64,000 bases of DNA from Planctomycetota bacterium (GCA_014238415.1 JABABA010000011.1:1-64000), one strand, 5' to 3'; shown: positions 22,968 through 31,391, counted from the stretch's first letter. A program made the numbers and translations. Notes: generated by a model from the letters alone, not told the origin.

Positions 22968-23510
22968 GTGTCCTCTCTCGATCCCTTTGACAACTTGGAG
23001 GAATCGCAGGCAACCCCCAGCGACCCAAACGGTCCTTCGGACCGGCGCTACATGGCGCTGGCTCTTGAGGAAGCCAGGCGGGCCGCCAGGCGGGACGAAG
23101 TACCCATCGGTGCGATTGTCGTGTGCGAGGGTGTGGTCCTGGGGCGTGCCCACAACCTCACCCGTACCCATGCCGACCCCACCGCCCATGCGGAGATGCT
23201 GGCCATTTCCCAGGCCGCCCGCCGCCTAGGCTTCATGCGTCTGGTGGGTGCCACGGTCTACACCACGGTCGAGCCCTGCTTCATGTGTGCCGGCGCCCTG
23301 GTCCATGCCAGGGTCAAGCGTGTGGTCTGGGCCGTCCGCGACCCCAAATTCGGGGGCTGCGCGTCCCTTGGCCAAGTGCTCACCCATCCTGAGTCCAACC
23401 ATCAGGTGGAATGGCACGAGGGAACCCTGGCCGAACCCGCTCGCGACCTCCTCCAATCGTTCTTTCGATCAAAACGAGCCGTCCCCCGAGTCACCTTGGG
23501 GGACGAATAA
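22968..23510 (+). CDS. tadA: tRNA-specific adenosine deaminase TadA
   Basis: TadA converts A34 to inosine in tRNA-Arg(ACG). The 180-residue product has the zinc deaminase motifs HAE (H74, E76 in DPTAHAEML) and PCxxC (C104 and C107 in EPCFMCAG), plus the TadA-type features VPIGAIVV and HNLTRTHADPTAH. The GTG at 22968 is chosen since the open frame reaches back into the tRNA gene. An ATG at 23052 would cut off the first helix, although the segment before it is low in conservation. It lies directly downstream of its own tRNA substrate and upstream of two serine tRNAs and the SRP RNA. Confidence 0.93.
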   Translation: MSSLDPFDNLEESQATPSDPNGPSDRRYMALALEEARRAARRDEVPIGAIVVCEGVVLGRAHNLTRTHADPTAHAEMLAISQAARRLGFMRLVGATVYTTVEPCFMCAGALVHARVKRVVWAVRDPKFGGCASLGQVLTHPESNHQVEWHEGTLAEPARDLLQSFFRSKRAVPRVTLGDE

Positions 23511-23572
23511 CCACGCGAGGATCCCCTTTCGTACTCCGCTCCTGGGCTTAGGTGCTCGGGAGGGGTTTCGTG

Positions 23573-23662
23573 GGTGAGGTGCCGGAGCGGCTGAACGGAC
23601 TGGTTTCGAAAACCAGCGTGTCCTAGCGGGCACCGAGGGTTCAAATCCCTCCCTCACCGCCA
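23573..23662 (+). tRNA. tRNA-Ser (anticodon CGA)
   Basis: A class II tRNA with a long variable arm. The acceptor GGTGAGG (23573-23579) pairs with CCTCACC (23652-23658), discriminator G, and CCA is encoded. The anticodon stem CTGGT/ACCAG encloses TTCGAAA, with CGA at 23607-23609. The T arm reads GGGTTCAAATCCC. Confidence 0.97.
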
Positions 23663-23736
23663 TCCTCGCCGGTTCGTCCGCCGCACGGTGGGTCCTATTG
23701 GGCTTGTGCCGCGCGCGCTCTTTTTTTGAACAATAC

Positions 23737-23828
<92 letters not shown>

Positions 23829-23932
23829 TCACCCCGGGACTCAGTTCCTGGGTTTTCTCTCCCCCGCGGGTACCGCTTCGGGGGTTGGCAATTCAGCACG
23901 AGGTCCTCTGGTCAGCGCCCGAGGCCTCCCGA

Positions 23933-24060
23933 CGGGCCCGGCGGTGGGCCCGGTCCCCTGCAATGGAGCGCGTTCGAACCGGGTCAGGCCGGGAACGGAG
24001 CAGCCCTAAGGACTGCGTTTCAGGTGCGGGGTGCCCGGGTCCTCCGGCGGGTCCGTTGGC
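23933..24060 (+). ncRNA. ffs: Signal recognition particle RNA (4.5S/SRP RNA)
   Basis: The conserved SRP domain is at about 23978-24010: GGGTCAGG, CCG-GGAA-CGG with the GGAA tetraloop, then AGCAGCCCTAAGG, matching the Ffh-binding loop of bacterial SRP RNA. Flanking sequences can pair over a long helix (about 23934-23960 with 24029-24058), as expected for the rod-shaped RNA. The ends are estimates. A larger form with an Alu-like domain extending upstream toward the tRNA cannot be excluded. The place after tRNA-Ser and before dnaX is the same as for scr in Bacillus subtilis, which supports the call. Confidence 0.82.
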
Positions 24061-24206
24061 TTTTGCGTGCGGGGGTGGGGCTGGGAGCGGCAGGCTTCTT
24101 TGTTGGAGCCCAAGGGGCCTTCTGGGCCGTCTCCCGGGGGGGGCGGGGAGGGCGTTTTCAGAATCCTATTTACATGGCCTGGGTGGCGGGGGGTAGCATT
24201 GCTTGC

Positions 24207-24866
24207 ATGAACGCACGCATCTGGCTCGCAGCCGCATTTGCCATCGCAGCATTTATCTGGCTCCTCTTTGGGGGAGGCCCCGCAGGCGATGAGGGGGCCC
24301 TGCCATCAATTCCCGCAGGAAAAGACCTGTCTTTCGACGAGGTTCTAGTCCTTTCGGCGCAAGAGGATGATGGAGAGAGGCCGCGCAACACCGTGGGTGA
24401 TCCGGAGTCTTCCACGAAGCACGCCGACCTGCGAGAAGAGCCCGACCCAGTGGCAAGTTCGTCCCCGATGGACCGAGGGTTCAGTGATCGGCTTCATCAA
24501 CTTCGTGGTTTGCTGTCGCTAGCGGATCCTTCTGGTGCTGAAGGACGTGGATTGATTTATGGCGCCTACACCGAAGCAGTCACAGGAATCCTCTATGCAA
24601 ACGGCCTCTTCGAATTAGCTCTTCCTATCGATGGTCCAATCGTCCAGACCCCGCGAGAGAAGAGTGATAGGGCTTCGTTTTCCATCACAAGCCGTGGATG
24701 TGTCTTTGAAATCTATGAGGAGGACTTTCCCGTTTACTGGGCCTTCGTACACGCCGAGTCCTCCCCGTCCGAGAAGCGATCACAGGCCAGCGCATTGCCC
24801 TTCGCCGAGCTGAAAGAGCAGTGCCTAGGCCGCGTGGATGAAGCTTTGGCGGTCTTGGCCCCTTAA
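24207..24866 (+). CDS. Unknown protein with N-terminal membrane anchor
   Basis: No family is recognised. From the ATG at 24207 the 219-residue product begins MNARIWLAAAFAIAAFIWLLFGG, a signal-anchor or signal peptide. A low-complexity Ser/Glu/Pro stretch follows, then a more ordered part (about residues 95-215) with GLIYGAYTEAVTGILYANGLFEL and a single cysteine pair far apart. The open frame continues upstream through the SRP RNA and tRNA-Ser, where it cannot be real; another ATG at 24174 is possible. It is the first of three small unknown exported proteins between the SRP RNA gene and dnaX. Confidence 0.6.
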   Translation: MNARIWLAAAFAIAAFIWLLFGGGPAGDEGALPSIPAGKDLSFDEVLVLSAQEDDGERPRNTVGDPESSTKHADLREEPDPVASSSPMDRGFSDRLHQLRGLLSLADPSGAEGRGLIYGAYTEAVTGILYANGLFELALPIDGPIVQTPREKSDRASFSITSRGCVFEIYEEDFPVYWAFVHAESSPSEKRSQASALPFAELKEQCLGRVDEALAVLAP

Positions 24867-24887
24867 CCTCCTAACTCGACTCCTAAA

Positions 24888-25400
24888 ATGCTCTCAATGA
24901 CCAACTGCTTGTGTACTTCTCGACTTTCCCCCTTTCGGCGCGCTCTGCTCGTCTGTTCCGTGATTCTGATCGCGACTGGCCCTGTGGATATATCTCAGAG
25001 CCAAGAGCCGGACCCTTGTGATCAGGCCTGCGTCGCCGGGCCAATTCATACTTCGACTCCAGGGACGACTCCCCCTTCGGGGGTGACGGCGTTCATTGTT
25101 GCGTTCAATCCAACCAATGGGCTCGCGGATGAGAATTGCCGAACTTGCCCGGGGCAACCCTGCACCCAGCGCTTGGTGGGCTTTCTGCAAGTTTCTTCCA
25201 CCTCGGGCCTTGTAGTCGAAGCATGCGTGCCTGGTACCTGCCGCAACTTCGGTGCGGCTACGGTGATCATACCGGACACTTTGCGCAGCACTTGCAACAC
25301 CCCAACGGGCGATTTTTTGGAATTGATTGTCCACCAAGGGACCGCCCCTAACCCCATTTACCGCACTCAAGTACGTCTGACTTGCCCCTGTACCCCGTAG
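24888..25400 (+). CDS. Unknown secreted cysteine-rich protein
   Basis: The 170-residue product has a signal peptide (hydrophobic segment about residues 18-35) and a mature part with about ten cysteines, including CDQAC, CRTCPGQPC, CVPGTC and a final TCPCTP, suggesting disulphide bonding outside the cytoplasm. The middle contains repeated beta-like stretches. No family is recognised. A second ATG three codons on could be the start. It lies 21 bases after the previous unknown gene, probably in the same transcript. Confidence 0.6.
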   Translation: MLSMTNCLCTSRLSPFRRALLVCSVILIATGPVDISQSQEPDPCDQACVAGPIHTSTPGTTPPSGVTAFIVAFNPTNGLADENCRTCPGQPCTQRLVGFLQVSSTSGLVVEACVPGTCRNFGAATVIIPDTLRSTCNTPTGDFLELIVHQGTAPNPIYRTQVRLTCPCTP

Positions 25401-25440
25401 CTCTACGGGCGGAGGTTCGTAGCTTTACGGGCGGAGCTTC
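25397..25440. repeat. Two tandem 22-base copies
   Basis: GTAGCTCTACGGGCGGAGGTTC and a second copy with two differences lie end to end (25397-25418, 25419-25440), starting inside the stop codon of the cysteine-rich protein gene. Looks like a simple local duplication. Confidence 0.8.
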
Positions 25441-25480
25441 CGCTTCACTCTGCAACTTCATTCCACAGTGAGATAAATCC

Positions 25481-26179
25481 ATGAAACGACTGCCGCTCGG
25501 AGTCCTCGTCATCGTGCTTGTGGCCGCCATTTGGGGGCTTGTGGCAAAGCAGGCGGTTCCTCCACCGCTCGCCAGTTCCGGTAAAGGATCCCCGGGGGGG
25601 CAGCCCTCCACGGAAACCGAACTGAGTGGTCCCGACCAGGCCCCGGACCAAACACTCGCAGAAGCCTACGAGTCGCAGGTTCCGATCGTGGTGGTCGTGC
25701 GCCCTCCCCTGACTCGCCTTGAGCACAGTCGCAAGAGGATCGCGGATTGCCTTGCGGAGGTTCGCGAGCTCCGAGAAGCGAGAGAGCGGTACAAGCCGTG
25801 GAATCGCGCGTTGTGGGTGTATGGGGAGGCTTTTGTTCTCCAGGCGGTGGCCGACGGGAACACAAGGCCGGTTCCTGAAGTCAGTCCACAGGTTTTTCAG
25901 TGGAGCCCCAATGACTATGACACTGAGAACAACACCGTGCTGGCCTATGACGGACGCCTCGCGATTGTCCCCACGATCGATCGCCCGGGGTACAGCGAAT
26001 TCTTGGAGGCAATGGGACGGCATGGAAATCCGGAAGTGCGCCGGCGGGCAGGCAAAAGCCAGGCCATGGCCGATTCGCTCCTCCTGATGCCGGACTCCAT
26101 CTTTGCTGGTTTCGAGCAGACCTGCCTGAACGCCATTGCAGCCATCGATCAGGGCTTGATCCCTCCGCTCGAGGACTAG
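25481..26179 (+). CDS. Unknown protein with N-terminal membrane anchor
   Basis: The 232-residue product starts MKRLPLGVLVIVLVAAIWGL, a typical signal-anchor. A Pro/Ser/Gly-rich linker follows, then a part with a charged helix around RKRIADCLAEVRELREARERY. The C-terminal half contains a stretch ending AMADSLLLMPDSIFAGFEQTC. No catalytic motif or known family is recognised. The architecture resembles that of the gene at 24207, so both may be periplasm-facing. It is separated from dnaX by 115 bases. Confidence 0.6.
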   Translation: MKRLPLGVLVIVLVAAIWGLVAKQAVPPPLASSGKGSPGGQPSTETELSGPDQAPDQTLAEAYESQVPIVVVVRPPLTRLEHSRKRIADCLAEVRELREARERYKPWNRALWVYGEAFVLQAVADGNTRPVPEVSPQVFQWSPNDYDTENNTVLAYDGRLAIVPTIDRPGYSEFLEAMGRHGNPEVRRRAGKSQAMADSLLLMPDSIFAGFEQTCLNAIAAIDQGLIPPLED

Positions 26180-26294
26180 CGAACCCGGGGAATTTTCATT
26201 CAGGACCGGTCTCCACCAGGCGCTCGCGAGCTCCGGCCAGAGGAATCAGCGCTCTTCCATCGCGATGGCGCGTCGCTGGCACTACACTAGGCCC

Positions 26295-28052
26295 ATGGCC
26301 TACTTAGTCCTTGCGCGAAAATATCGCCCCCACTCGTTTGCGGAGTTAGTGGGGCAGGAGGCGGTCAAGGCGACCTTACAGGGGGCCTTGGAAGGGGATC
26401 GGGTCGGGCATGCCTATCTGTTCGCCGGGCCCCGGGGCACGGGCAAGACCACCGTGGCGCGCATTCTGGCCAAGGCTCTCAACTGCGAAAAAGGACCGGG
26501 GCCCGAGCCATGCAACGCATGTCCCGCTTGTGAGGGTGCGGACAGGGGATCCTTCGCAGACTTGATCGAGATCGACGGGGCCTCGAACAACGGGGTGGAA
26601 AATGTGCGCACCCTGCGGGATCAGGCTGCTTACGCACCCCTCGAAGGGCGCTACAAGATCTATCTGATCGACGAAGTGCACATGCTCTCCAAACCGGCCT
26701 TCAATGCTCTCTTGAAGACCCTTGAGGAGCCACCGCCCCATGTGAAGTTCCTTTTTGCTACCACCGAGCCCCATCGGGTCATCGACACGATTCTCTCCCG
26801 CTGTCAGGTGCTCAAATTGACGCCTCTTTCTGAGGAGTTGATTGCCAAGCGCTTGGGCGAGGTCTTTGAGGCTGAAGGGGTGCAAGCAGGAGAGGGTGTT
26901 GCTCGGGAGCTGGCCCGTCGGGCACGGGGGGGTATGCGCGACGCCCTTTCCCTTGCGGATCAGGTCTTGTCCCGCGGCGCCGAGACCCTGACGCTGGAAG
27001 ATTTGACATCGCTGGATGGAGGCGGCCGGGCGCGGGCTGCCCAGATTCTGGAGTTGGCTGCTGAGGGCGACCGGCCCGGAGTGCTGCAGGCCCTGCCCGT
27101 GGACGAGGGGCAAGAGGGAGAGGTCCTGGGCGAATTGCTCGATCACCTGCGCGCAGCTGTGCTGGCGGGCTTGTGCGGCCCCAATGTCCCGCATTTGCAG
27201 GTCCACGCGCCTTTGCCCGAAGAGCGCACGGCCCTGGTGGAGTTGGCCAAGAAAATCGGCGGGGCACGGGCGGAACTGTGGCTCACGGATTTGCTCACCG
27301 CCAGGGAACGCCTGCGACTTCTGCCCGCCATGGGACGCGTGATCTTGGAGGCGGCGCTCTTGGAAATGTGCCGCGATGGGGGAGCGGCGGATCTGGGGGT
27401 CCTGGTGCAACGCTTGGAGGCTCTGGAAGCGCGCCTGGGGGGAGCGTCTGAAAAAAAGGGTAAGCCTCAGGCCCTGGCGCAGGAGAGGGCACCGAGAGTT
27501 CAAGACGGTCATAGGTCGTCCCCCTCTGCTTCAGAGTCGGTTTCTTCGGGGGGAAACCCGGAGAAGCTGAATAGTTCAGTATCGCAGTCAGAAGCCAACA
27601 GTCCGTCTTCCGGGACATTGGACAATTCCACCGGCAGTGATTCACCCGTTGGTGGTCCCGCCAGCAGCCGGCAAGCAAGCAAGCCAGCCGCTGCACCTGG
27701 CGTCAGTCAGCGGCTGCGTATGCGAAGCAACAGCGCCCAGGATGCCTGGCAGGGATTTGTTGAAGAACTCCGCAAGATTTCCTCCTCCCTGGGCCGGGTC
27801 TTCGAACGTCAGGGCAGACTGCTCAAGTTTGAGGGCTCCCAGGCCGTGGTCGAATTTCGTAGTCTGCGTGAGGACGAGCGCGGCCAGGTGCTGGACCGCA
27901 GAAGTGGCCGTCAGATCGAGGCTGCCTTCGAGGCCGCCGTAGGTCGGCCCGTGCAAGTGCAACTCCAGGACACCGCCGCCACCCAACCTGGGAGCGAGGA
28001 CGCATTCACCAGTTCGGTACGCGACCAATTCAACGGTCGCATCGAGGAATGA
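26295..28052 (+). CDS. dnaX: DNA polymerase III subunits gamma and tau
   Basis: DnaX is the clamp-loader ATPase that also ties polymerases together. The 585-residue tau form starts at ATG 26295 (MAYLVLARKYRPHSFAELVGQ). It has Walker A GPRGTGKTT, the four-cysteine zinc segment (CEKGPGPEPCNACPAC), the DEVHML Walker B, sensor SRCQ, and RGGMRDALSLADQ. After about residue 375 the sequence turns into a low-complexity linker and a short conserved end. A slippery A AAA AAG followed by an immediate stop in the -1 frame (see next entry) would produce a gamma-like protein of about 389 residues. An open-frame extension upstream to 26265 is not needed. It heads dnaX-ybaB-recR. Confidence 0.95.
   Translation: MAYLVLARKYRPHSFAELVGQEAVKATLQGALEGDRVGHAYLFAGPRGTGKTTVARILAKALNCEKGPGPEPCNACPACEGADRGSFADLIEIDGASNNGVENVRTLRDQAAYAPLEGRYKIYLIDEVHMLSKPAFNALLKTLEEPPPHVKFLFATTEPHRVIDTILSRCQVLKLTPLSEELIAKRLGEVFEAEGVQAGEGVARELARRARGGMRDALSLADQVLSRGAETLTLEDLTSLDGGGRARAAQILELAAEGDRPGVLQALPVDEGQEGEVLGELLDHLRAAVLAGLCGPNVPHLQVHAPLPEERTALVELAKKIGGARAELWLTDLLTARERLRLLPAMGRVILEAALLEMCRDGGAADLGVLVQRLEALEARLGGASEKKGKPQALAQERAPRVQDGHRSSPSASESVSSGGNPEKLNSSVSQSEANSPSSGTLDNSTGSDSPVGGPASSRQASKPAAAPGVSQRLRMRSNSAQDAWQGFVEELRKISSSLGRVFERQGRLLKFEGSQAVVEFRSLREDERGQVLDRRSGRQIEAAFEAAVGRPVQVQLQDTAATQPGSEDAFTSSVRDQFNGRIEE
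27437..27463 (+). promoter_or_regulatory. Probable programmed -1 ribosomal frameshift site in dnaX
   Basis: In the dnaX frame the codons at 27450-27458 are GAA AAA AAG, giving the heptamer A AAA AAG in exactly the phase used by Escherichia coli dnaX. A -1 slip reads one more codon (GGG) and then TAA at 27461-27463. An SD-like GGGGGGAG (27437-27444) lies about seven bases upstream, in the position of the E. coli stimulator. A short downstream stem (GCCCT with AGGGC) is possible. Confidence 0.75.
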
Positions 28053-28076
28053 CCCCCAACTATTGAGGAACAAACA

Positions 28077-28397
28077 ATGAGTGGATCATCAGGCGACATG
28101 GGCCATCTGCTTTCCGCAGCCCAACGCATGCACCAGGCCATGGAGGCCGCCCGTCGCGAGTTGCGTGAGAAGCGGGTGGAAGGTACTGCCGGTGGCGGCG
28201 TAGTCAGCATCTCATTTAGTGGTGAACTTGCTCCCCTTGAGGTGACCATCGCCGACGAAGCCTGGCATGCGGGCAAGGAGACCCTTCAGGAGTTGCTCAC
28301 CGCAGCTCTTGCGGATGGCTACGCCAAGGCAGCCCACATGAGGGATGAGCGTCTCAAGGAAGTCACAGGTGGCTTGGATCTGCCCGGCTTGTTCTAG
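28077..28397 (+). CDS. ybaB: YbaB/EbfC family nucleoid-associated protein
   Basis: A small DNA-binding protein of the YbaB/EbfC family, which forms dimers with a tweezer shape. The 106-residue product has the family layout: an N-terminal helix with AAQRMHQAMEAARREL, then VEGTAGGGVVSISFSGELAPLEVTI, and a C-terminal helix. It lies between dnaX and recR, the most conserved gene order for this family. Precise cellular role remains poorly known for the family. Confidence 0.93.
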   Translation: MSGSSGDMGHLLSAAQRMHQAMEAARRELREKRVEGTAGGGVVSISFSGELAPLEVTIADEAWHAGKETLQELLTAALADGYAKAAHMRDERLKEVTGGLDLPGLF

Positions 28398-28411
28398 CCC
28401 CCACGAAAACC

Positions 28412-29038
28412 TTGGCCTATCCCACCGCCGTCCAGTCCTTGATCGACGCCTTTCGCCTCTTCCCAGGCATCGGTGCCGTCACCGCTGAGCGCCTCGCGTT
28501 TCATGTACTGCGTGATGGTCGGGCCCGGGATCTGGCGCGCGCGATCGACCGGGCAGTGAAGGAAGCGCGTCGCTGCCACGTCTGCGGCAATGTGAGTGAA
28601 GCGGATCCCTGTCGCTTGTGCTCGGATGAGAGTCGGGACCGGAGTCTGCTGGCTGTTGTGGAGGAACCGCGTCATGTGGAGGCTCTTGAGAACGCCGGCG
28701 TCTACCGCGGCAGCTATCATGTGCTCATGGGTGCTCTCAATCCCGCCGATGGCACCGAGGCTGCGCACTTGGGATTGGAATCGTTGCTGGGCCGCCTCAA
28801 GTCGGGCATCGTTGAGGAGGTGATCCTGGCTACTGATCCTGACGCCGAGGGCGAAGCCACGGCGCAACTGGTGCTTGAAGCCATCGAAGCCCTCGGAGAC
28901 GGCGCTCTGCGGGTCAGTCGACTTGCCCGGGGACTGCCGGCTGGTGGCGCGATCGAGTATCTGCACAAGGGCATTTTGGAAGACGCTCTAAACGGTCGAC
29001 GGGAGTTGCGCCTGCGCCCTGGACGAAGCGGGGGCTGA
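28412..29038 (+). CDS. recR: Recombination protein RecR
   Basis: RecR works with RecO and RecF in loading RecA at gaps. The 208-residue product begins at a TTG at 28412 (MAYPTAVQSLIDAFRLFPGIGAVTAERLAFH, with the helix-hairpin-helix), then a zinc finger CHVCGNVSEADPCRLC, and a Toprim domain (LLAVVEEPRHVEALE, ATDPDAEGEATA). Length is standard. It follows ybaB by 14 bases in the dnaX operon. Confidence 0.94.
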   Translation: MAYPTAVQSLIDAFRLFPGIGAVTAERLAFHVLRDGRARDLARAIDRAVKEARRCHVCGNVSEADPCRLCSDESRDRSLLAVVEEPRHVEALENAGVYRGSYHVLMGALNPADGTEAAHLGLESLLGRLKSGIVEEVILATDPDAEGEATAQLVLEAIEALGDGALRVSRLARGLPAGGAIEYLHKGILEDALNGRRELRLRPGRSGG

Positions 29039-29161
29039 TCTTGGGGATGACACCTGTGTTCCGACCTGCGGATGGTGTTGCCCCCTCTTGGAGATCAGCA
29101 GCACTTGAAAAGTCCGCTCTGCTGCGCACCTCCCCACGGTCTTCAGGTTAGGGTCCGTTCC

Positions 29162-29998
29162 ATGCGCACCGTGCGATTGTTGGTTTCCTATAACGGCCTG
29201 TGTTTTCACGGCTGGCAGCGTCAGGATGGGTTCATCAGCGTGCAGCAGGCTTTGGAGGAGGGCGCGGCAGCTTTGCTGGATGAGTGCATCGTGGTGCAGG
29301 GGGCAGGGCGTACGGATGCTGGAGTTCACGGCCTGCGGCAGGTGGCCCACACCCAGCTGGAGTCCGATCTGGACGATGTGACCCTGCGTCATGCCTGGAA
29401 CGCGCATCTGGGCGAAGGGCTTGTAATCCGGCGCATCGAGACCTGTCGGCCAGACTTCCACGCCCGTTTTGATGCTCGCGGCAAGCGTTACCTCTATCGG
29501 GTGCAGACTGCCCGCTTTCGGCCTCCGATCGGGGAGGGGTATGCCCATTGGCTAAGAGCCCCGCTGGACCTTGCGGCCATGCGTGAGGCGGCGGCTCAGT
29601 TGGTGGGCAAGCATGACTTTCGGGCTTTCGGCAACACTCGGCGATATGTGGACTACCGCGGGCGCAGCAAAGAGGAGCAAAAGGCCACGCGCTCCACCGT
29701 ACGCACGATCACAGGCCTTCGTATCCTGGCCCAGCGCGAGGGCCTGGGGATGTTCATTGCCGGCGATGGGTTTCTCTACAACATGGTGCGCACCATTGCT
29801 GGGACCCTGCTGGAGGTGGGGCGTGGGCAGATGGATGCTGGGAGCACCGGGCGCGCTCTGAAGAGTGGAGAGCGTCGGGATGCAGGGCCCACAGCGCCGG
29901 CTGCGGGGCTGTATCTGTTGCGAGTGCTATACGATGAGCCGATCTTCCAGGGGCCGGATCCTGGACCCAAGGGGATGCCGGGGGCTTTTCGGGAGTGA
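29162..29998 (+). CDS. truA: tRNA pseudouridine(38-40) synthase TruA
   Basis: TruA makes pseudouridine in the tRNA anticodon arm. The 278-residue product from ATG 29162 reads MRTVRLLVSYNGLCFHGWQRQ and has the catalytic aspartate in GAGRTDAGVHG, the KRYLYRV stretch, HDFRAFGN and FLYNMVRTIAGTLLEVG. An upstream in-frame start at 29072 lacks support. The C-terminal tail (after LYDEP) is Pro/Gly-rich. Confidence 0.93.
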   Translation: MRTVRLLVSYNGLCFHGWQRQDGFISVQQALEEGAAALLDECIVVQGAGRTDAGVHGLRQVAHTQLESDLDDVTLRHAWNAHLGEGLVIRRIETCRPDFHARFDARGKRYLYRVQTARFRPPIGEGYAHWLRAPLDLAAMREAAAQLVGKHDFRAFGNTRRYVDYRGRSKEEQKATRSTVRTITGLRILAQREGLGMFIAGDGFLYNMVRTIAGTLLEVGRGQMDAGSTGRALKSGERRDAGPTAPAAGLYLLRVLYDEPIFQGPDPGPKGMPGAFRE

Positions 29999-30156
29999 AT
30001 GGGCCAGTCTCTGCCCGAGGTGCCCCCAGTTGGTCCTGATGGGGGAGAGCTTGACCTTGACGCTCCCATGGCCGATCTTGGAGGGGGAGTTGCACGCTAT
30101 TCTCCTCCCGACCACTTTTCCACGTCCCGATCAGGGGCCTTCCCAAGGAGCTTTGC

Positions 30157-30462
30157 TTGAAGATCACCATCGCTATTCCGCACAACACGTACCCCGAACG
30201 AGTCCGCGAAGCAGGTTTGGCCCAACTCGAGAGCCTGGGTGATGTGGGCCGCGAAGTGCACAGCTTGACTGCGACCCTGATTCAGCAGAAAAACGAGCAT
30301 CGGGTCGAGATAGTGGCCGAGGCGAATCATCATCAGACCCTGGTGGCGGACGCTACCGGCCTTACGATTGAGGTCGCGCTGGCGACGGCTGGGGACCGCA
30401 TGCGCACCCAGCTGCGGAAACTGCACGACAAGGTGGTGGACCGCCGTCATGGCAAGGCTTAG
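30157..30462 (+). CDS. hpf: Ribosome hibernation promoting factor (short form)
   Basis: HPF binds the 30S in stationary phase and stabilises inactive ribosomes. The 101-residue protein fits the short HPF/YfiA fold: beta-strand region with HSLTATLIQQKNEHRVEIV, then the conserved helical end LTIEVALATAGDRMRTQLRKLHDKVVDRR. The first part is diverged from the common consensus. The TTG start at 30157 has a well-placed AAGGAG (30145-30150). It precedes ptsN and an HPr gene, the same association as hpf-ptsN-npr in the rpoN region of enterics. Confidence 0.8.
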   Translation: MKITIAIPHNTYPERVREAGLAQLESLGDVGREVHSLTATLIQQKNEHRVEIVAEANHHQTLVADATGLTIEVALATAGDRMRTQLRKLHDKVVDRRHGKA

Positions 30463-30596
30463 CTGCGCCTAGTAGATCGCTCTTCTCGCGCTGAAGGACT
30501 GAGGTTACAGGATCGACTCCTGGGGGTTCCCTCACGGGGGGGGTTTGATTATCCTGTACGGCATTCCTTCCCTTGCATCAAACTGACCTCACAACC

Positions 30597-31076
30597 ATGA
30601 CCTGGTGGAAAAACTTCAAGCCCAGCGCTTGCAATCACAAACTCCAAGCGGAAAACAAGGATCACGCTCTGGAGCTCATAATTGAGACCATGACCAAAGC
30701 CAAGGCCTTGGGGCCCGAGCTAAGCGGGAGTGCCAACAAGGCCCTATTGGCCCGGGAAGAACTGGCCACTACGGGAGTTGGCAGGGGGGTGGCAATACCC
30801 CATGTGAAGCTGGCGGGATTGAGCTCCGTTGCTTGCAGTATCGTGGTCCTGCGTGAGCCGCTGGACTGGGACGCAGTCGACGGGGAACCGGTGGACATCG
30901 TAATCACGATCTTGCGGCCGGATTCTTTCACGGATGACTTCGATCCCGGTCAGCATATCAAGATGATGCAGTGGGTCGCAGGCCTGGCGCGAGAGGGCGA
31001 CTTCTGTTCCTTTGCGCGACGCGCGGACAAGAAGTCAACTTTGGTGGATCTGCTAAAAGAGCATGCTCACGTTTGA
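30597..31076 (+). CDS. ptsN: PTS EIIA-like nitrogen regulatory protein
   Basis: PtsN is a phosphocarrier with an EIIA(Fru)-like domain that regulates rather than transports. The 159-residue product starts at ATG 30597 and contains the phosphorylation motif GVGRGVAIPHVK with the active His near residue 69. It also has ALLAREELATTG before it and PVDIVITILRPDS after. A TTG at 30573 would add eight residues. It lies between hpf and an HPr gene, which suggests a PTS-Ntr system; no EI gene is in the window. Confidence 0.88.
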   Translation: MTWWKNFKPSACNHKLQAENKDHALELIIETMTKAKALGPELSGSANKALLAREELATTGVGRGVAIPHVKLAGLSSVACSIVVLREPLDWDAVDGEPVDIVITILRPDSFTDDFDPGQHIKMMQWVAGLAREGDFCSFARRADKKSTLVDLLKEHAHV

Positions 31077-31112
31077 GGTTCGTGTCCACTTTCCTCGTGG
31101 CCTTCTGTTTTC

Positions 31113-31391
31113 ATGACTGAAACCTGTGTCTCCTGTGAGATCGTCAGCAACGAGGCGGGGTTACACGCCAGGCCGTGTCATGCTCTGGTCAGCGCAGCAC
31201 TGGAGTTTGAGAGCGGTCTCAGGGTGAGTCACGGAGGCCGTGAGGTCAATGGCAAGAGCATCCTGGAGTTGATGACTCTGGGGGTTGTCTGCGGGGGCGA
31301 ACTGGAGTTTCGTGCCGAGGGACCCGATGCGGAGGCGTTGATCGCGCGCGTCTCGGAATTGGTGTCTTCGGGATTCGGCGAGGGCTTCTAA
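31113..31391 (+). CDS. HPr family phosphocarrier protein
   Basis: The 92-residue product shows the HPr signatures: phosphorylatable His18 in NEAGLHARPC, and the regulatory serine region with Ser49 in VNGKSILELMTLGV, which corresponds to Ser46 of Bacillus HPr. The partner EIIA-like gene lies 36 bases upstream. It could serve as NPr of a nitrogen-PTS or as general HPr; context favours the former. Ser49 leaves open control by an HPr kinase. Confidence 0.9.
   Translation: MTETCVSCEIVSNEAGLHARPCHALVSAALEFESGLRVSHGGREVNGKSILELMTLGVVCGGELEFRAEGPDAEALIARVSELVSSGFGEGF

Noticed and set aside
25397-25440. The two 22-base copies seen as a possible attachment site.
   Set aside because: They are adjacent direct copies with no integrase or tRNA end nearby; simple duplication is the easier explanation.
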